Source: Erysipelotrichales bacterium
Lineage (GTDB): Bacteria > Bacillota_I > Bacilli_A > Acholeplasmatales > WRBM01
Reading direction: 5' to 3'
Length of the DNA stretch: 40,546 nt
Assembly: GCA_009784525.1 (NCBI GenBank)
Contig: WRBM01000015.1
Location: 1-40,546, forward strand
Positions 8,644 to 17,205 of this stretch are shown piece by piece. The notes beneath the pieces are model-generated. The model did no database searches. It was not told the origin of the DNA and saw nothing but the letters and a program-made list of their open reading frames with translations. Position numbers and translations under genes: made by a program. The stretch's first letter is position 1. Each line of letters starts with the position of its first letter.

Positions 8644-8674
8644 AAATAGGGCGTCTTTTTTGGACGTCCTATTT
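8644..8674. terminator. Bidirectional terminator between convergent genes
   Basis: A 12-bp stem (aaatagggcgtc / gacgtcctattt, one G-U pair) with a 7-base loop lies between the GNAT gene (plus) and mnmM (minus). On the minus strand it is followed by TTTTC, on the plus strand only by TTTAGC, so it should work better for the minus strand. Confidence 0.65.
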
Positions 8675-8710
8675 AGCAAACTAACTTAATTACACGCTCT
8701 AAATAGTTTC

Positions 8711-9253
8711 CTACTTTTTTTCGATTCCTAAAATATATGGCGCTGTTTCAATTTGATTGAGATTATAAAATTTAAAGACATTATAAGTTTTTTGACAAAT
8801 GCTCTTTAAGAATTTTTCTAACAGCTGACTTTCTTTTTTTCCTTCAGAGTGACCAGGGTAGATTACTAACAGGATTAATTTGAATTCTAGCTTGTCGATT
8901 ATCTTTTTAATTGTTAGAAGCGTTATTTCTGCTTGGGTGGAATTTTCTTTATTTCCTTTAGGAAGATAACCTAAGTTAAAGAGTACCAAGTCACATTTAA
9001 GACAATAATTATAAAAGTTTTCATGACTATCTTTAATAAGCTGATAATTCATAATATTGTTAGCTTTTAAAAGTGCTTCAGTATTTTTAATCGCACCTTC
9101 TTGAATATCAAACGCAAAACAGAATTTGCTGTTTTGGCAAAGAAATAAAGTATCATGACCATTACCACAAGTCGCATCAATCACTATTGAATCCTTAGTG
9201 ATATAGTCAAGACAGATTTTATGGCTTAAAGAAGTAGTCCTATAATATTTCAT
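8711..9253 (-). CDS. mnmM: tRNA wobble-uridine methyltransferase MnmM (YtqB)
   Basis: A 180-residue SAM-dependent methyltransferase of the YtqB (rRNA_methylase Pfam) family. In Bacillus, YtqB/MnmM converts nm5s2U34 of tRNA to mnm5s2U34. Motif I is VIDATCGNGHDT (about residues 24-35); DLVLFNLGYLPKGNK is the motif IV region with the family's NLGYLPKG. The start is ATG at 9253 (MKYYRTTSLSHKI), with AAGGTGATC as ribosome site; a longer reading frame upstream is not needed. It overlaps the end of ytqA by 14 bases. The ytqA-ytqB pair is also adjacent in Bacillus, which supports the call. Confidence 0.85.
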   Translation of the reverse strand: MKYYRTTSLSHKICLDYITKDSIVIDATCGNGHDTLFLCQNSKFCFAFDIQEGAIKNTEALLKANNIMNYQLIKDSHENFYNYCLKCDLVLFNLGYLPKGNKENSTQAEITLLTIKKIIDKLEFKLILLVIYPGHSEGKKESQLLEKFLKSICQKTYNVFKFYNLNQIETAPYILGIEKK

Positions 9254-10151
9254 ATTGATCACCTTGAAATGCAGATAAAGCACGCATTTTTTTATCAATT
9301 TCATTCATCACAACAAATTTCTTTAATGACCAAAGCGGACTAATTAATTGTTCCTTGGGAGCATCGCCAGTTAAACGATAAATAACTGTTTTTGGATCAA
9401 GAAGCCTTATTTGTTTGACAACAATATCAACATAATCCTCTAAAGATAATATCGGAAAGCCTTTTTCTTGAAATTCTAATCCCATCTTTGTGCTTTTGGC
9501 AATAAAAAGCATATGAATTTTAATGCCATATAATCTGAATTTATTTAGATAAAGAACAGTATCAAGCATATCCTTTTCAGTTTCTCCCGGAAGTCCGTTA
9601 ATAATATGGACGATAACAGAAATATTTTTTTCTTTTAGTTTAGCTACACATTTTTCAAACTCCTCTAAAGTATGAGCTCTGTTTATTTTTTCAGCTGTTT
9701 TGGCATTGATTGTCTGAAGACCAAGTTCAATAGTCAGATTAGTTTTTTTATTTAGTTTATTAAGCAGATCATAAATTTCATCTGTAAAGCAATCTGGTCT
9801 AGAGGCAATACTTAAGCCAATAATGTTTTTGTCAAGAAGTAGCGCTTCATGATAAAGCGAAGTCAGTTTTTCGATGGAGCCATAAGTATTGCTTTGGGCT
9901 TGAAAATAAGCAATGTAATAATTCTCATTTGTCCATTTTTTTTCTAAAAGGGCTTTTTGAGTTTGGAATTGTTCAGTTAAAGATAATTTAGCTAGAGGAT
10001 TAACTTCCCGAAAACAATACGTACAACCATCTGTGCTTTTTGTGCCATCAATATTTGGACAAGTAAAATTTCCGTCTAAAGGAATACGAATTACTTTTCT
10101 CTGATATTTTCCTTTATAATAATTATCCACAGTTAAATAGTGTTTAAACAT
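9240..10151 (-). CDS. ytqA: YtqA-family radical SAM protein
   Basis: A 303-residue radical SAM enzyme of the YtqA/TIGR01212 group (COG1242). The iron-sulfur cysteines are C31, C43 and C46 in the motif C-X11-C-X2-C, spaced more widely than the classic CX3CX2C, as in Elp3-like enzymes. The reaction is not established with certainty; the tie to mnmM suggests tRNA or translation work. The start at 10151 (MFKHYLTVDNYY) follows GAGGTGG and lies behind a good promoter; the upstream in-frame ATG would sit in the -10 box region. It is the first gene of the ytqA-mnmM operon, divergent from polC. Confidence 0.85.
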   Translation of the reverse strand: MFKHYLTVDNYYKGKYQRKVIRIPLDGNFTCPNIDGTKSTDGCTYCFREVNPLAKLSLTEQFQTQKALLEKKWTNENYYIAYFQAQSNTYGSIEKLTSLYHEALLLDKNIIGLSIASRPDCFTDEIYDLLNKLNKKTNLTIELGLQTINAKTAEKINRAHTLEEFEKCVAKLKEKNISVIVHIINGLPGETEKDMLDTVLYLNKFRLYGIKIHMLFIAKSTKMGLEFQEKGFPILSLEDYVDIVVKQIRLLDPKTVIYRLTGDAPKEQLISPLWSLKKFVVMNEIDKKMRALSAFQGDQYEIL

Positions 10152-10173
10152 TAAAAGCCACCTCAGTATATAG

Positions 10174-10203
10174 ATTATATCAGTTGCTTTATACAAATGT
10201 CAA
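10174..10203 (-). promoter_or_regulatory. Sigma-A promoter of ytqA-mnmM
   Basis: On the minus strand, TTGACA (10203-10198) and TATAAT (10179-10174) with an 18-base spacer: perfect consensus boxes. Confidence 0.85.
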
Positions 10204-10266
10204 TCTATTTATTGATAAATCAATAAAGATTATTTTGTCGATTTTCATACTTTCTCGGCGAAAATG

Positions 10267-10275
10267 TGATATAAT
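10267..10275 (+). promoter_or_regulatory. Extended -10 promoter of polC
   Basis: TGATATAAT is an extended -10 element 31 bases before the polC start. No good -35 box is visible at the proper distance (ATACTT at 10247-10252). Confidence 0.55.
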
Positions 10276-10305
10276 TATATGCGTTTAATTTTTGGGGGTG
10301 GGAAA

Positions 10306-13300
10306 ATGGCTAATGAGTTTATGTTGTCACTTAATAAGATCAAGGAAGAACTTGACGTTCCAAAGCTTTTATTGGAAAGTGTCGATGTTGATGATAAAAA
10401 GGGATACTGGATTCTCAGTTTTTTTTTGCCTGAGGCAATTAAAGCCACAAAATTTAAAGCATTAAACGAAAAAGTTAAAGAAGCTTTAAAGCAATATGAA
10501 GCTAAAATTTATTGTAATTTTCGTTACGATAAAATAAATTTAGAAGAGGCAGATTATCTTGATTATTTCACCTATATCATTGAAAGCCTGACATCTTACC
10601 GACCGCGTTATTTAGCTCTTGAAACTTGTCAAATTAAATTTATTAATAAAACTTATTTTTTAAGTATCGATGAGCAATCTTCATTTTTAATGGAAAATGA
10701 GCATAAAATTATTGATCAGCTCCGCTATACAGGTTTAGATTGTGATTTATCTTTTGCTTCTGAGCAGAAGAATGAGAATATTAATGATTTAATTCCTGAG
10801 CCTAAGACAGAAGAATATATCATTATTGCGGATGACAAGCCTTTTACGCCTGTAACGAGTTCCATTATCGATAAAAAGCCCGAATATCGTTCTTTCAGAA
10901 AAGCCAAAGAATTAAACGAAGAGAATATTGTTGAAATTAATATTATTCCTTTAACGCAGATTGATTTAATGGAATATGAGCGAAAAACAAAAAACTCGCA
11001 TTTTACGATACAAGGAACTATTTTTTATCAGGAATTAAGAAAAATGAAAACTGGGTCATTTCTATTAATGCTGAAAGTTACAGATGGTACAGATTCGATT
11101 TATGTTAAAAAGTTTATGAATACTTCTGACGAGGAGTTAAAAAATTTAAAAGTTGGCGATTATATTGTTTTAGTTGGTAGAGCTCAATTTGATACATATG
11201 AACGTGATGTTATAATTATGGCTGATAACATCAAACTTAAAAATAGAGAAGAAGTCTCCAAAGAAGATTTAGCTAGAGAAAAGAGAGTGGAGCTTCATAC
11301 TCATACTCAGTTAAGCAATATGGATGCTTTACCAAGTGTTAAGGATTATTTTAGCCGAGCATCTCAATATGGTCATGAAGCGATTGCGTTTACAGACCAT
11401 AGCGGTGTTTATGCTTTTCCGGATATCTTCAAGGTTAGTAAAAACTATCCTGATGTAAAGCCGATTTATGGCTCAGAGTTTGATTATGTCGAAGAAGATT
11501 GTGCGATGATTGCTTTAAATGAAAGTGATATAGATTTAAAAGAAGCAGTTTATTGTGTCTTTGACTTGGAAACTACTGGTTTTTCTGTAACTTATAATAA
11601 AATCATTGAGGTCGCAGCGGTTAAGATTCATAAAGGTCTGCCAATTGAAAATTTTTCGCGCTTAATTAAAATTGATGAGAAATTAACAGCCAAAATCAGT
11701 GATTTAACAAATATCACTGATGAAATGTTACAAACAGAAGGACTTGATGAAGAAAGTGTAATAAAAGAATTCTATGAATTTTGTCAAGGGACAATTATGG
11801 TTGGTCACAATGTAAACTTCGATTTAGATCATATTTATCAGGCTTTTTCTCGTTATAGTTTAGAATATAAACCGATGCCTGCACTTGATACCATTCAAAT
11901 GGCTCGTGTTCTTTATGAAGGAGAAATGAAACGTTTTGGTTTAAAATATCTCTGTAAGTTTTTAAAAGTTTCACTTGATGATCATCACCGAGCACATTCA
12001 GACTCTAAAGCAACAAGCGAAGCCCTAATAATAATGTTAAATGAGATATATGCCAAAGAAATTTTAAATCACAATAAAGTTAATTCTTTAGCTAGCCCCG
12101 AAAAGGCGCATCGCTATCATTTTCCATCGCACATCACAGTTTTAGTAAAAAATCAGCTTGGCTTAAAAAACTTATATCGGTTAATCAGTTGTTCTTTAAC
12201 TGATGAATTTCATGGCGGTCAAAGATTAACGAAAGCTTCGTTATTAAACAATCGTGAAGGTTTGTTAATTGGATCTGCTTGTGTTAATGGTCTTGTTTTT
12301 GATAATGCTTTAAATAAAAGCAATGAAGCTTTAGAAAAGGCAATGGCGATATTTGATTATATCGAAATACAGCCGAAAAACGCTGTTTGTCAGTTTCAGG
12401 ATGATTATTTAGAACGCTTTGATCAAACTTATGAAGATGTTATCAAAAGAATCATTGCAACGGCTAAAAAGCTAAAAAAACCAGTTGTTGCGACAGGAGA
12501 TTGTCATTATTTAGATAAAGAAGATTTGCAATTTCGCAGTATCTTTTTGAAAGCTAATTTAGTAGGTGGCGGTTTACATAAATTAAATAATGCAGAAAAT
12601 ATCCCTTTAATGCATTATCGAACAACAGATGAAATGCTTCAGGATTTTTCTTTTTTAGAAGATCCAAAACTGATTAAAGAAATTGTAATTGATAATCCAA
12701 AACAAATTGCTAGTTCCTGTGAACTGATTGAAATCTTTAACAGAAAAATGAATTCACCACATGATGATTTTTTAAAGGCGCAAGGTGTTGAAAGTGTTAA
12801 GGATGAATTAATTAGAATTGTTGATAAAAAAGCTCAGGAAATGTATGGTTCTGATTTACCAGAATATGTACTTGATCGTTTAAACCGAGAAAAAAAATCG
12901 ATTATTGATCATAGCTTTTCGCCAGTTTATTACATGTCTTATCTTTTAGTTAGTAATAGCTTAAAAGAAGGTTATCTAGTAGGTTCGCGTGGATCAGTAG
13001 GAAGTTCATTAGTTGCGACCTTAATGGAAATAACAGAAGTTAATCCTTTAGTGCCTCATTATCGTTGTCCAAAATGTCTTTTTTCTTCTTTTAAATTAAA
13101 TGAAGAGGAGAGAAAAACCTATCCGCTACGCAGTATTGAGGCTAAATTGCAAGATAATTTAATGGCGGTTTCTTCAGGATATGATTTGAAGAAAGCTAAT
13201 TGTCCTATCTGTCAAACAGAACTTGTTGGTGATGGCCATGATATACCTTTTGAAACCTTTTTAGGATTTAAAGGCGATAAAGTTCCCGATATTGATTTAA

Positions 13301-14847
13301 ATTTCTCTGGTGATTATCAAGATAAAGCTCATGAATATGTCAGAACAATTCTTGGACCTAAGAATGCTTATCGTTCAGGAACAGTCTCAACGATACAAAG
13401 CCGGACAGCCTTTGGTTATGTAAAAGGTTATTTAGAGAAAATCAATAAAAGTTTAAGAAGCACAGAAATGGAAAGATTGGCGTCACATCTGGAAGGCGCA
13501 AAACGTTCAACTGGACAACATCCAGGTGGTATTATTGTTGTACCTGATTATATAGAAATATATGACATTACGCCTGTTCAATATCCGGCAGATGATGTTA
13601 ATAATGCCTGGCAAACAACGCATTTTGATTATCATTCTTTTGAAGATAATTTATTGAAATTAGATATTCTTGGACACGATGATCCGACGGTCATTAAGTT
13701 TTTAATGGACTATGTAAAAACCCATCAGGATGAATTTTCTTTTTCAGATGCCCGTGATATTCCTATCGCTGATCCAAACATTTATAAGTTATTCAGCGGT
13801 ACAGAAGTTATCAACTGTAATCCAAAAAGAATTTTGTCTGATGTCGGAAGTTACGGAGTTCCGGAGTTAGGAACAAATTTCGTACGAAATATGCTTTCAG
13901 AAACCAAACCTGATAGTTTTGCGGGGCTTGTTAAAATATCTGGTCTAAGTCATGGGACAAATGTATGGACTAATAATGCTCAAGTTCTTGTAAAAAGTCA
14001 CCCTGAGTATGGCAAAGTAGCTTTTGATGAAATAATTGGTTGTCGTGACGATATCATGATTTATTTAATTAATAAAGGTCTTGAACCGTCTTTAGCCTTT
14101 GAAATTATGGAATATGTCCGTAAATGTGATATTAAGAAGCCGGGTAAAAAAGAAAAATGGCCGCATTATTGTGAAAAAATGCGAGAGCGCAGCGTACCAG
14201 AATGGTATATCTGGAGTTTAGCGACAATTGAATACCTGTTCCCAAAAGCGCATGCGACAGCTTATATTTTAATGGCGCTTAGAATCGCCTGGTTTAAGGT
14301 TTATAAACCGATTGTCTTTTATTCAGCCTATTTTTCTAAGCGAGCAAGCCAATTTGATTATGAGGCAATGATTAAAGGTTATGATGGTATCTATAGTAAG
14401 ATTGTCGAAATCAAACCAAATATGAAAAGCGAATACATCACTAATGTTCAGCTGGAAGATGAAGCTAAAGGCGATTATGTTCCGCAAACTAAAACTCAAG
14501 AGGATAAAGTCACAGTTTTATTAATTGCTTTAGAAATGGCGGAGCGAGGATTTAGCTTTCTGCCGGTTGATATAAATTTAAGTCATCCTACTGATTTTCT
14601 AATTATTGATGATAAGCTTTTATTTCCTTTTACAGCAGTTCCAGGACTAGGAATGAACGTTGCAGAAAACATTGTTGAAAAAAGAGCGGAAAAAGCTTTT
14701 ACATCAGTAGCTGATATCAAAGAAAGAACAAAAATCAATAAAACCGTTTTTGAATTATTATTGAAACTAGGTACATTTGAACAATTGGAAAGTACTATAA
14801 CAGAAACGGTTGTTAAAGAAGAGGAATCTAACCTCTTTAACATTTGA
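10306..14847 (+). CDS. polC: DNA polymerase III alpha subunit, PolC type
   Basis: The 1513-residue replicative polymerase of low-GC Bacillota, with built-in proofreading. In order: N-terminal domain; OB-fold (about residues 220-320); PHP domain opened by ELHTHTQLSNMDA (about 329); 3'-5' exonuclease inserted in the PHP region (CVFDLETTGFS, about 417, with the ExoIII block HRAHSDSKATSE); second half of PHP; palm with the catalytic KVPDIDLNFSGDYQ (about 990-1003); C-terminal helix-hairpin-helix region. A four-cysteine zinc-type element (CPKC ... CPIC) sits before the palm, as in other PolC proteins. The start at 10306 is chosen because GGGGGTGGG precedes it; the ATG at 10279 lies just behind the -10 box. 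Confidence 0.97.
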   Translation: MANEFMLSLNKIKEELDVPKLLLESVDVDDKKGYWILSFFLPEAIKATKFKALNEKVKEALKQYEAKIYCNFRYDKINLEEADYLDYFTYIIESLTSYRPRYLALETCQIKFINKTYFLSIDEQSSFLMENEHKIIDQLRYTGLDCDLSFASEQKNENINDLIPEPKTEEYIIIADDKPFTPVTSSIIDKKPEYRSFRKAKELNEENIVEINIIPLTQIDLMEYERKTKNSHFTIQGTIFYQELRKMKTGSFLLMLKVTDGTDSIYVKKFMNTSDEELKNLKVGDYIVLVGRAQFDTYERDVIIMADNIKLKNREEVSKEDLAREKRVELHTHTQLSNMDALPSVKDYFSRASQYGHEAIAFTDHSGVYAFPDIFKVSKNYPDVKPIYGSEFDYVEEDCAMIALNESDIDLKEAVYCVFDLETTGFSVTYNKIIEVAAVKIHKGLPIENFSRLIKIDEKLTAKISDLTNITDEMLQTEGLDEESVIKEFYEFCQGTIMVGHNVNFDLDHIYQAFSRYSLEYKPMPALDTIQMARVLYEGEMKRFGLKYLCKFLKVSLDDHHRAHSDSKATSEALIIMLNEIYAKEILNHNKVNSLASPEKAHRYHFPSHITVLVKNQLGLKNLYRLISCSLTDEFHGGQRLTKASLLNNREGLLIGSACVNGLVFDNALNKSNEALEKAMAIFDYIEIQPKNAVCQFQDDYLERFDQTYEDVIKRIIATAKKLKKPVVATGDCHYLDKEDLQFRSIFLKANLVGGGLHKLNNAENIPLMHYRTTDEMLQDFSFLEDPKLIKEIVIDNPKQIASSCELIEIFNRKMNSPHDDFLKAQGVESVKDELIRIVDKKAQEMYGSDLPEYVLDRLNREKKSIIDHSFSPVYYMSYLLVSNSLKEGYLVGSRGSVGSSLVATLMEITEVNPLVPHYRCPKCLFSSFKLNEEERKTYPLRSIEAKLQDNLMAVSSGYDLKKANCPICQTELVGDGHDIPFETFLGFKGDKVPDIDLNFSGDYQDKAHEYVRTILGPKNAYRSGTVSTIQSRTAFGYVKGYLEKINKSLRSTEMERLASHLEGAKRSTGQHPGGIIVVPDYIEIYDITPVQYPADDVNNAWQTTHFDYHSFEDNLLKLDILGHDDPTVIKFLMDYVKTHQDEFSFSDARDIPIADPNIYKLFSGTEVINCNPKRILSDVGSYGVPELGTNFVRNMLSETKPDSFAGLVKISGLSHGTNVWTNNAQVLVKSHPEYGKVAFDEIIGCRDDIMIYLINKGLEPSLAFEIMEYVRKCDIKKPGKKEKWPHYCEKMRERSVPEWYIWSLATIEYLFPKAHATAYILMALRIAWFKVYKPIVFYSAYFSKRASQFDYEAMIKGYDGIYSKIVEIKPNMKSEYITNVQLEDEAKGDYVPQTKTQEDKVTVLLIALEMAERGFSFLPVDINLSHPTDFLIIDDKLLFPFTAVPGLGMNVAENIVEKRAEKAFTSVADIKERTKINKTVFELLLKLGTFEQLESTITETVVKEEESNLFNI

Positions 14848-14905
14848 ATAAGATTATAGTAACTGCCGAATAATAATAACATGAACAAAACGAAAATTAA
14901 TTTAT

Positions 14906-14934
14906 TTGACATAAAGGCAGTTTTATTATATAAT
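14906..14934 (+). promoter_or_regulatory. Sigma-A promoter of the Bax-inhibitor-like gene
   Basis: TTGACA (14906-14911) and TATAAT (14929-14934) with a 17-base spacer: full consensus. Confidence 0.9.
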
Positions 14935-14972
14935 AAAATGAAATTAATTAAAAAAGAAAGGAAGTATTTATT

Positions 14973-15737
14973 ATGATTAGACTTAGATCAAGAAATCCAA
15001 TGTTTTCTCAAATCGATAGGGGTTTGACGAGTGATGGAGTTAGTGAATGTACTTACACTGGTGTATCGATTAAAACATTGATATTAGTAGTTTTAGCTTT
15101 TGCCTCAGCAGGAGTAGCGGCTTATATGCTCCATAATCTTACAGAAGATAGCATTGGTATCTTCATGGGTGTCTTATTTGCATCTAGTTTTGTAGCTTTC
15201 ATTTGTGTTGTTATTGCTTCATTAATTCCAAGAATCGCGGTAGTTCCATCGATAATATATGCACTTTCCATGGGTTTTTTCCTAGGAGTATTAAGTGCAT
15301 TAGCTGAATGGGCTTTGGCAATGCCAGGCTTAGCCGCAATGGCAGTTTTAATTACTTTTACAATTTTTGGGGTTACTTTAGCGCTTTATACTTCAAGAGT
15401 TATTCGTGTAGGTAGATTTTTTCGTAAATTTATGATGATTGCAATGTTCAGTCTTCTAGTCTTTATGTTGATAGTTATGGTTTCAAGATTTTTCACTCCG
15501 ACTTTAAGCGATGTAGTATTTGGTAATGGCGGCATCGGTATTGCTTTCAGCTTAATATTTATTCTTTTCGGAGCTTTGATGTTAATTTTTGACTTTGACA
15601 GAATAGAAGCATATGTAACAAATGGTGCTGATAAGAAATTCGAATGGCCTTTAGCTTTAGGGCTGATGGTTACATTAGTTTGGATTTATGTTGAGGTATT
15701 ACGTTTGTTAATAATTCTCGCAAGCAGAAGAAAATAG
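14973..15737 (+). CDS. Bax inhibitor-1/YccA-family membrane protein
   Basis: A 254-residue integral membrane protein with about seven hydrophobic segments. It begins with MIRLRSRNPMFSQID, the usual opening of the bacterial BaxI_1 (COG4760) group, and has the acidic motif region FDFDRIEAYVTNGADKKFEW near the last two helices. Related proteins act as pH-sensitive calcium leaks or modulate membrane proteases; the role here is unproven. AAAGGAAG lies upstream of the ATG and a consensus promoter drives it. It is probably a single-gene unit, though no strong terminator follows before the CotD-like gene. Confidence 0.88.
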   Translation: MIRLRSRNPMFSQIDRGLTSDGVSECTYTGVSIKTLILVVLAFASAGVAAYMLHNLTEDSIGIFMGVLFASSFVAFICVVIASLIPRIAVVPSIIYALSMGFFLGVLSALAEWALAMPGLAAMAVLITFTIFGVTLALYTSRVIRVGRFFRKFMMIAMFSLLVFMLIVMVSRFFTPTLSDVVFGNGGIGIAFSLIFILFGALMLIFDFDRIEAYVTNGADKKFEWPLALGLMVTLVWIYVEVLRLLIILASRRK

Positions 15738-15755
15738 TCAAAAAGTCCAGTCAAC

Positions 15756-15794
15756 TTCCCTTTATGCTAATATATTATTATTAGATGAAGGGAG
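15756..15794 (+). promoter_or_regulatory. Hairpin that could hide the ribosome site of the CotD-like gene
   Basis: TTCCCTT (15756-15762) can pair with AAGGGAG (15788-15794), which is the Shine-Dalgarno sequence of the next gene. The stem is 7 bp with one G-U pair and a 25-base AT-rich loop. It is weak but placed so that it could modulate translation, provided the transcript begins upstream of 15756. Confidence 0.3.
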
Positions 15795-15803
15795 GTTTTT
15801 TTC

Positions 15804-16106
15804 TTGACTCACATGCCAAATCAAGGATCTTGTGGCTGCCCTTGGGGGACAAACCCAAATATGGGAATGCAGCAACCAAATCCTCATGGACCAACTCCGT
15901 CACCAACAGAACATACTTGTCCACCGCTTAGTGCACCAGTAAACGTTGTCCATAAATGTTTTGTTGAGCGCGTACCACAGGTTTGCAACTACCATACACA
16001 TATCGTTAATACAGTAGTTAGAAAAGCATTTTTAGTACCAACTTTTTCATGTTCATCAGAAACTGTATTTGTTAATGAGTGTTGCCAAGGACCTACAACA
16101 CGGTAA
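15804..16106 (+). CDS. CotD-like spore coat protein
   Basis: A 100-residue protein resembling the CotD inner-coat family. The N-terminal third is Pro/Gly/Asn-rich with Cys (GSCGCPWG, then a PNPHGPTPSPTEH stretch). The conserved part is about residues 44-94: VPQVCNYHTHIVNTVV, then a block with PTFSC and VFVNECC. This His/Cys-rich pattern around an NYHTHIVN core is what I associate with CotD-type proteins. The start is TTG at 15804, 8 bases after AAGGGAGG; the ATG at 15813 is too far from it. The neighbour upstream is unrelated; a terminator follows. Assignment rests on recalled family pattern, not a search. Confidence 0.65.
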   Translation: MTHMPNQGSCGCPWGTNPNMGMQQPNPHGPTPSPTEHTCPPLSAPVNVVHKCFVERVPQVCNYHTHIVNTVVRKAFLVPTFSCSSETVFVNECCQGPTTR

Positions 16107-16115
16107 TATTTGAAT

Positions 16116-16156
16116 AAAATGATGAAAGACACTTTTTAGGGTGTCTTTTTCATTTT
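16116..16156 (+). terminator. Rho-independent terminator
   Basis: Stem around aaagacac (16125-16132) / gtgtcttt (16141-16148), extended by flanking A- and T-rich arms with a small bulge, followed by T-rich sequence. Confidence 0.8.
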
Positions 16157-16362
16157 GTGGATTAGTTGAATTTTAGACTAACAAATCAATAAACAATAAC
16201 AATTATCTTATTATAGATGGCGGTAACTTGGCTGGCTCTTGATGAATAACTGCTCAGTAATAGCATTGAACAATTTTCATTCATGGGAATAAAGAGCAAA
16301 ATTGGTTTTGTAAATTTTTCGGGTATTGATGTTCCTATAAATTAGCGATAAGGATGTTAATC
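16157..16362. other. Non-coding stretch before the transposase remnant
   Basis: No open frame, hairpin or promoter could be supported here. It may include more of the decayed insertion sequence, but no terminal inverted repeat was recognised. Confidence 0.4.
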
Positions 16363-16645
16363 ATGGGGATATCACTTTTAAGTTTTATTAAACATTTTAA
16401 CGACGAAATTAAATATTTGGATTATTTGGTACAGTTAAAATATGGACCGAATTTTAAGTGCACAAAATGCAATTCAAATAAAATAAATTAAGTCTCGCTT
16501 TGCTACTTTATACTGCTCAGAATGTAAAAAATAGTTTTCAGTTGCCAAAGATACAATTTTTGAAAGTTCTAAAATTTCACTTTTGTAATGGTTAATTGCT
16601 GGAACGATTGTTGAAACTTGCTGCTGCGATGCTAAGGGCTTTTTT
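16363..16645 (+). pseudogene. Decayed IS1595-type transposase, N-terminal part
   Basis: The first frame (16363-16488) reads MGISLLSFIKHF and ends with LKYGPNFKCTKCNSNK, the start of the zinc-ribbon domain that opens IS1595-family transposases. It stops with TAA at 16489. The frame one base over, from 16490, continues the same protein: LYCSECKK, stop TAG at 16532, then FSVAKDTIFESSKISLL, stop TAA at 16586, WLIAGTIVE. Thus one frameshift and at least two internal stops break it. The downstream DDE catalytic domain is missing. It is a dead fragment; the CXXC pairs of the zinc ribbon survive. Confidence 0.75.
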
Positions 16646-16703
16646 TATAGTCTAGTAAAATAAAACTAGCATTTTAAGCCATTAAGTAATATAATATTAA
16701 TGT

Positions 16704-16717
16704 ATAAAGCGTTTACA
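16704..16717 (+). promoter_or_regulatory. cre-like site upstream of the lipoprotein gene
   Basis: ATAAAGCGTTTACA matches the catabolite-responsive element pattern TGWAANCGNTNWCA at 12 of 14 positions, with the core CG and the right arm intact. A TATAAT is just upstream (16690-16695), so binding would fall near the transcription start. The window encodes CcpA. Confidence 0.35.
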
Positions 16718-16749
16718 AATATTATAAATTTAAGAAAGATGGGGTTTAA

Positions 16750-17175
16750 ATGCTTAAAAAATTAAATAGCTTAATAGTTGTGATAGTAATAACATTTAGT
16801 CTAATTGGATTAGCATCCTGTAGTCAAAAAGATGAATTGGATTTAACAACATGGAATGAGGCGTTAGAAGAAAGAATAAGGCATGATTACTTCCAACAGT
16901 TTGGTCATGAATCTTCTTGGATCGTGTTCTATGGAATGCATAATAATGGTTCAGTTGCGCTTTTTTTTCCAACTGGTAATTTGGCGATAAAAAATGTAGT
17001 AATATCAGGAGTAGAGTTTAGACATACTACCTGGTGGCGGATTTTAATTTGGAGATCAGGAAGTTTTTATGATCTTGAAGATATCGATAAAATTTTTGAT
17101 AATAATATCTTAACTCAAAGTGATATTGAAGAAATTGGCAGAATACATTCAGAAACAAATGCTTCAAATAGATAA
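16750..17175 (+). CDS. Small lipoprotein of unknown function
   Basis: A 141-residue protein with a lipoprotein signal peptide: basic start, hydrophobic core, lipobox LASC with C24 as the lipidated residue. The mature part is acidic and Trp/His-rich (ESSWIVFYGMHNN, TTWWRILIWRSG) with no family I recognise. Aromatic clusters could suggest ligand or surface binding, but this is speculation. The start ATG follows AGATGGGG. The gene sits between an insertion-sequence remnant and a tiny exported peptide, a gene-poor region that may be variable between strains. Confidence 0.7.
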   Translation: MLKKLNSLIVVIVITFSLIGLASCSQKDELDLTTWNEALEERIRHDYFQQFGHESSWIVFYGMHNNGSVALFFPTGNLAIKNVVISGVEFRHTTWWRILIWRSGSFYDLEDIDKIFDNNILTQSDIEEIGRIHSETNASNR

Positions 17176-17205
17176 TATTCGCAAATAAAAGTAGGAGAAA
17201 TATTG

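Noticed and set aside
14583-14912. Minus-strand open frame of 109 residues at the end of polC
   Set aside because: It lies opposite the well-supported polC C-terminus and has no recognisable motif or start signal.
14861-14922. AACTGCC/GGCAGTT inverted repeat as polC terminator
   Set aside because: The arms are 48 bases apart and the right arm falls inside the next promoter, so it is not a convincing terminator.
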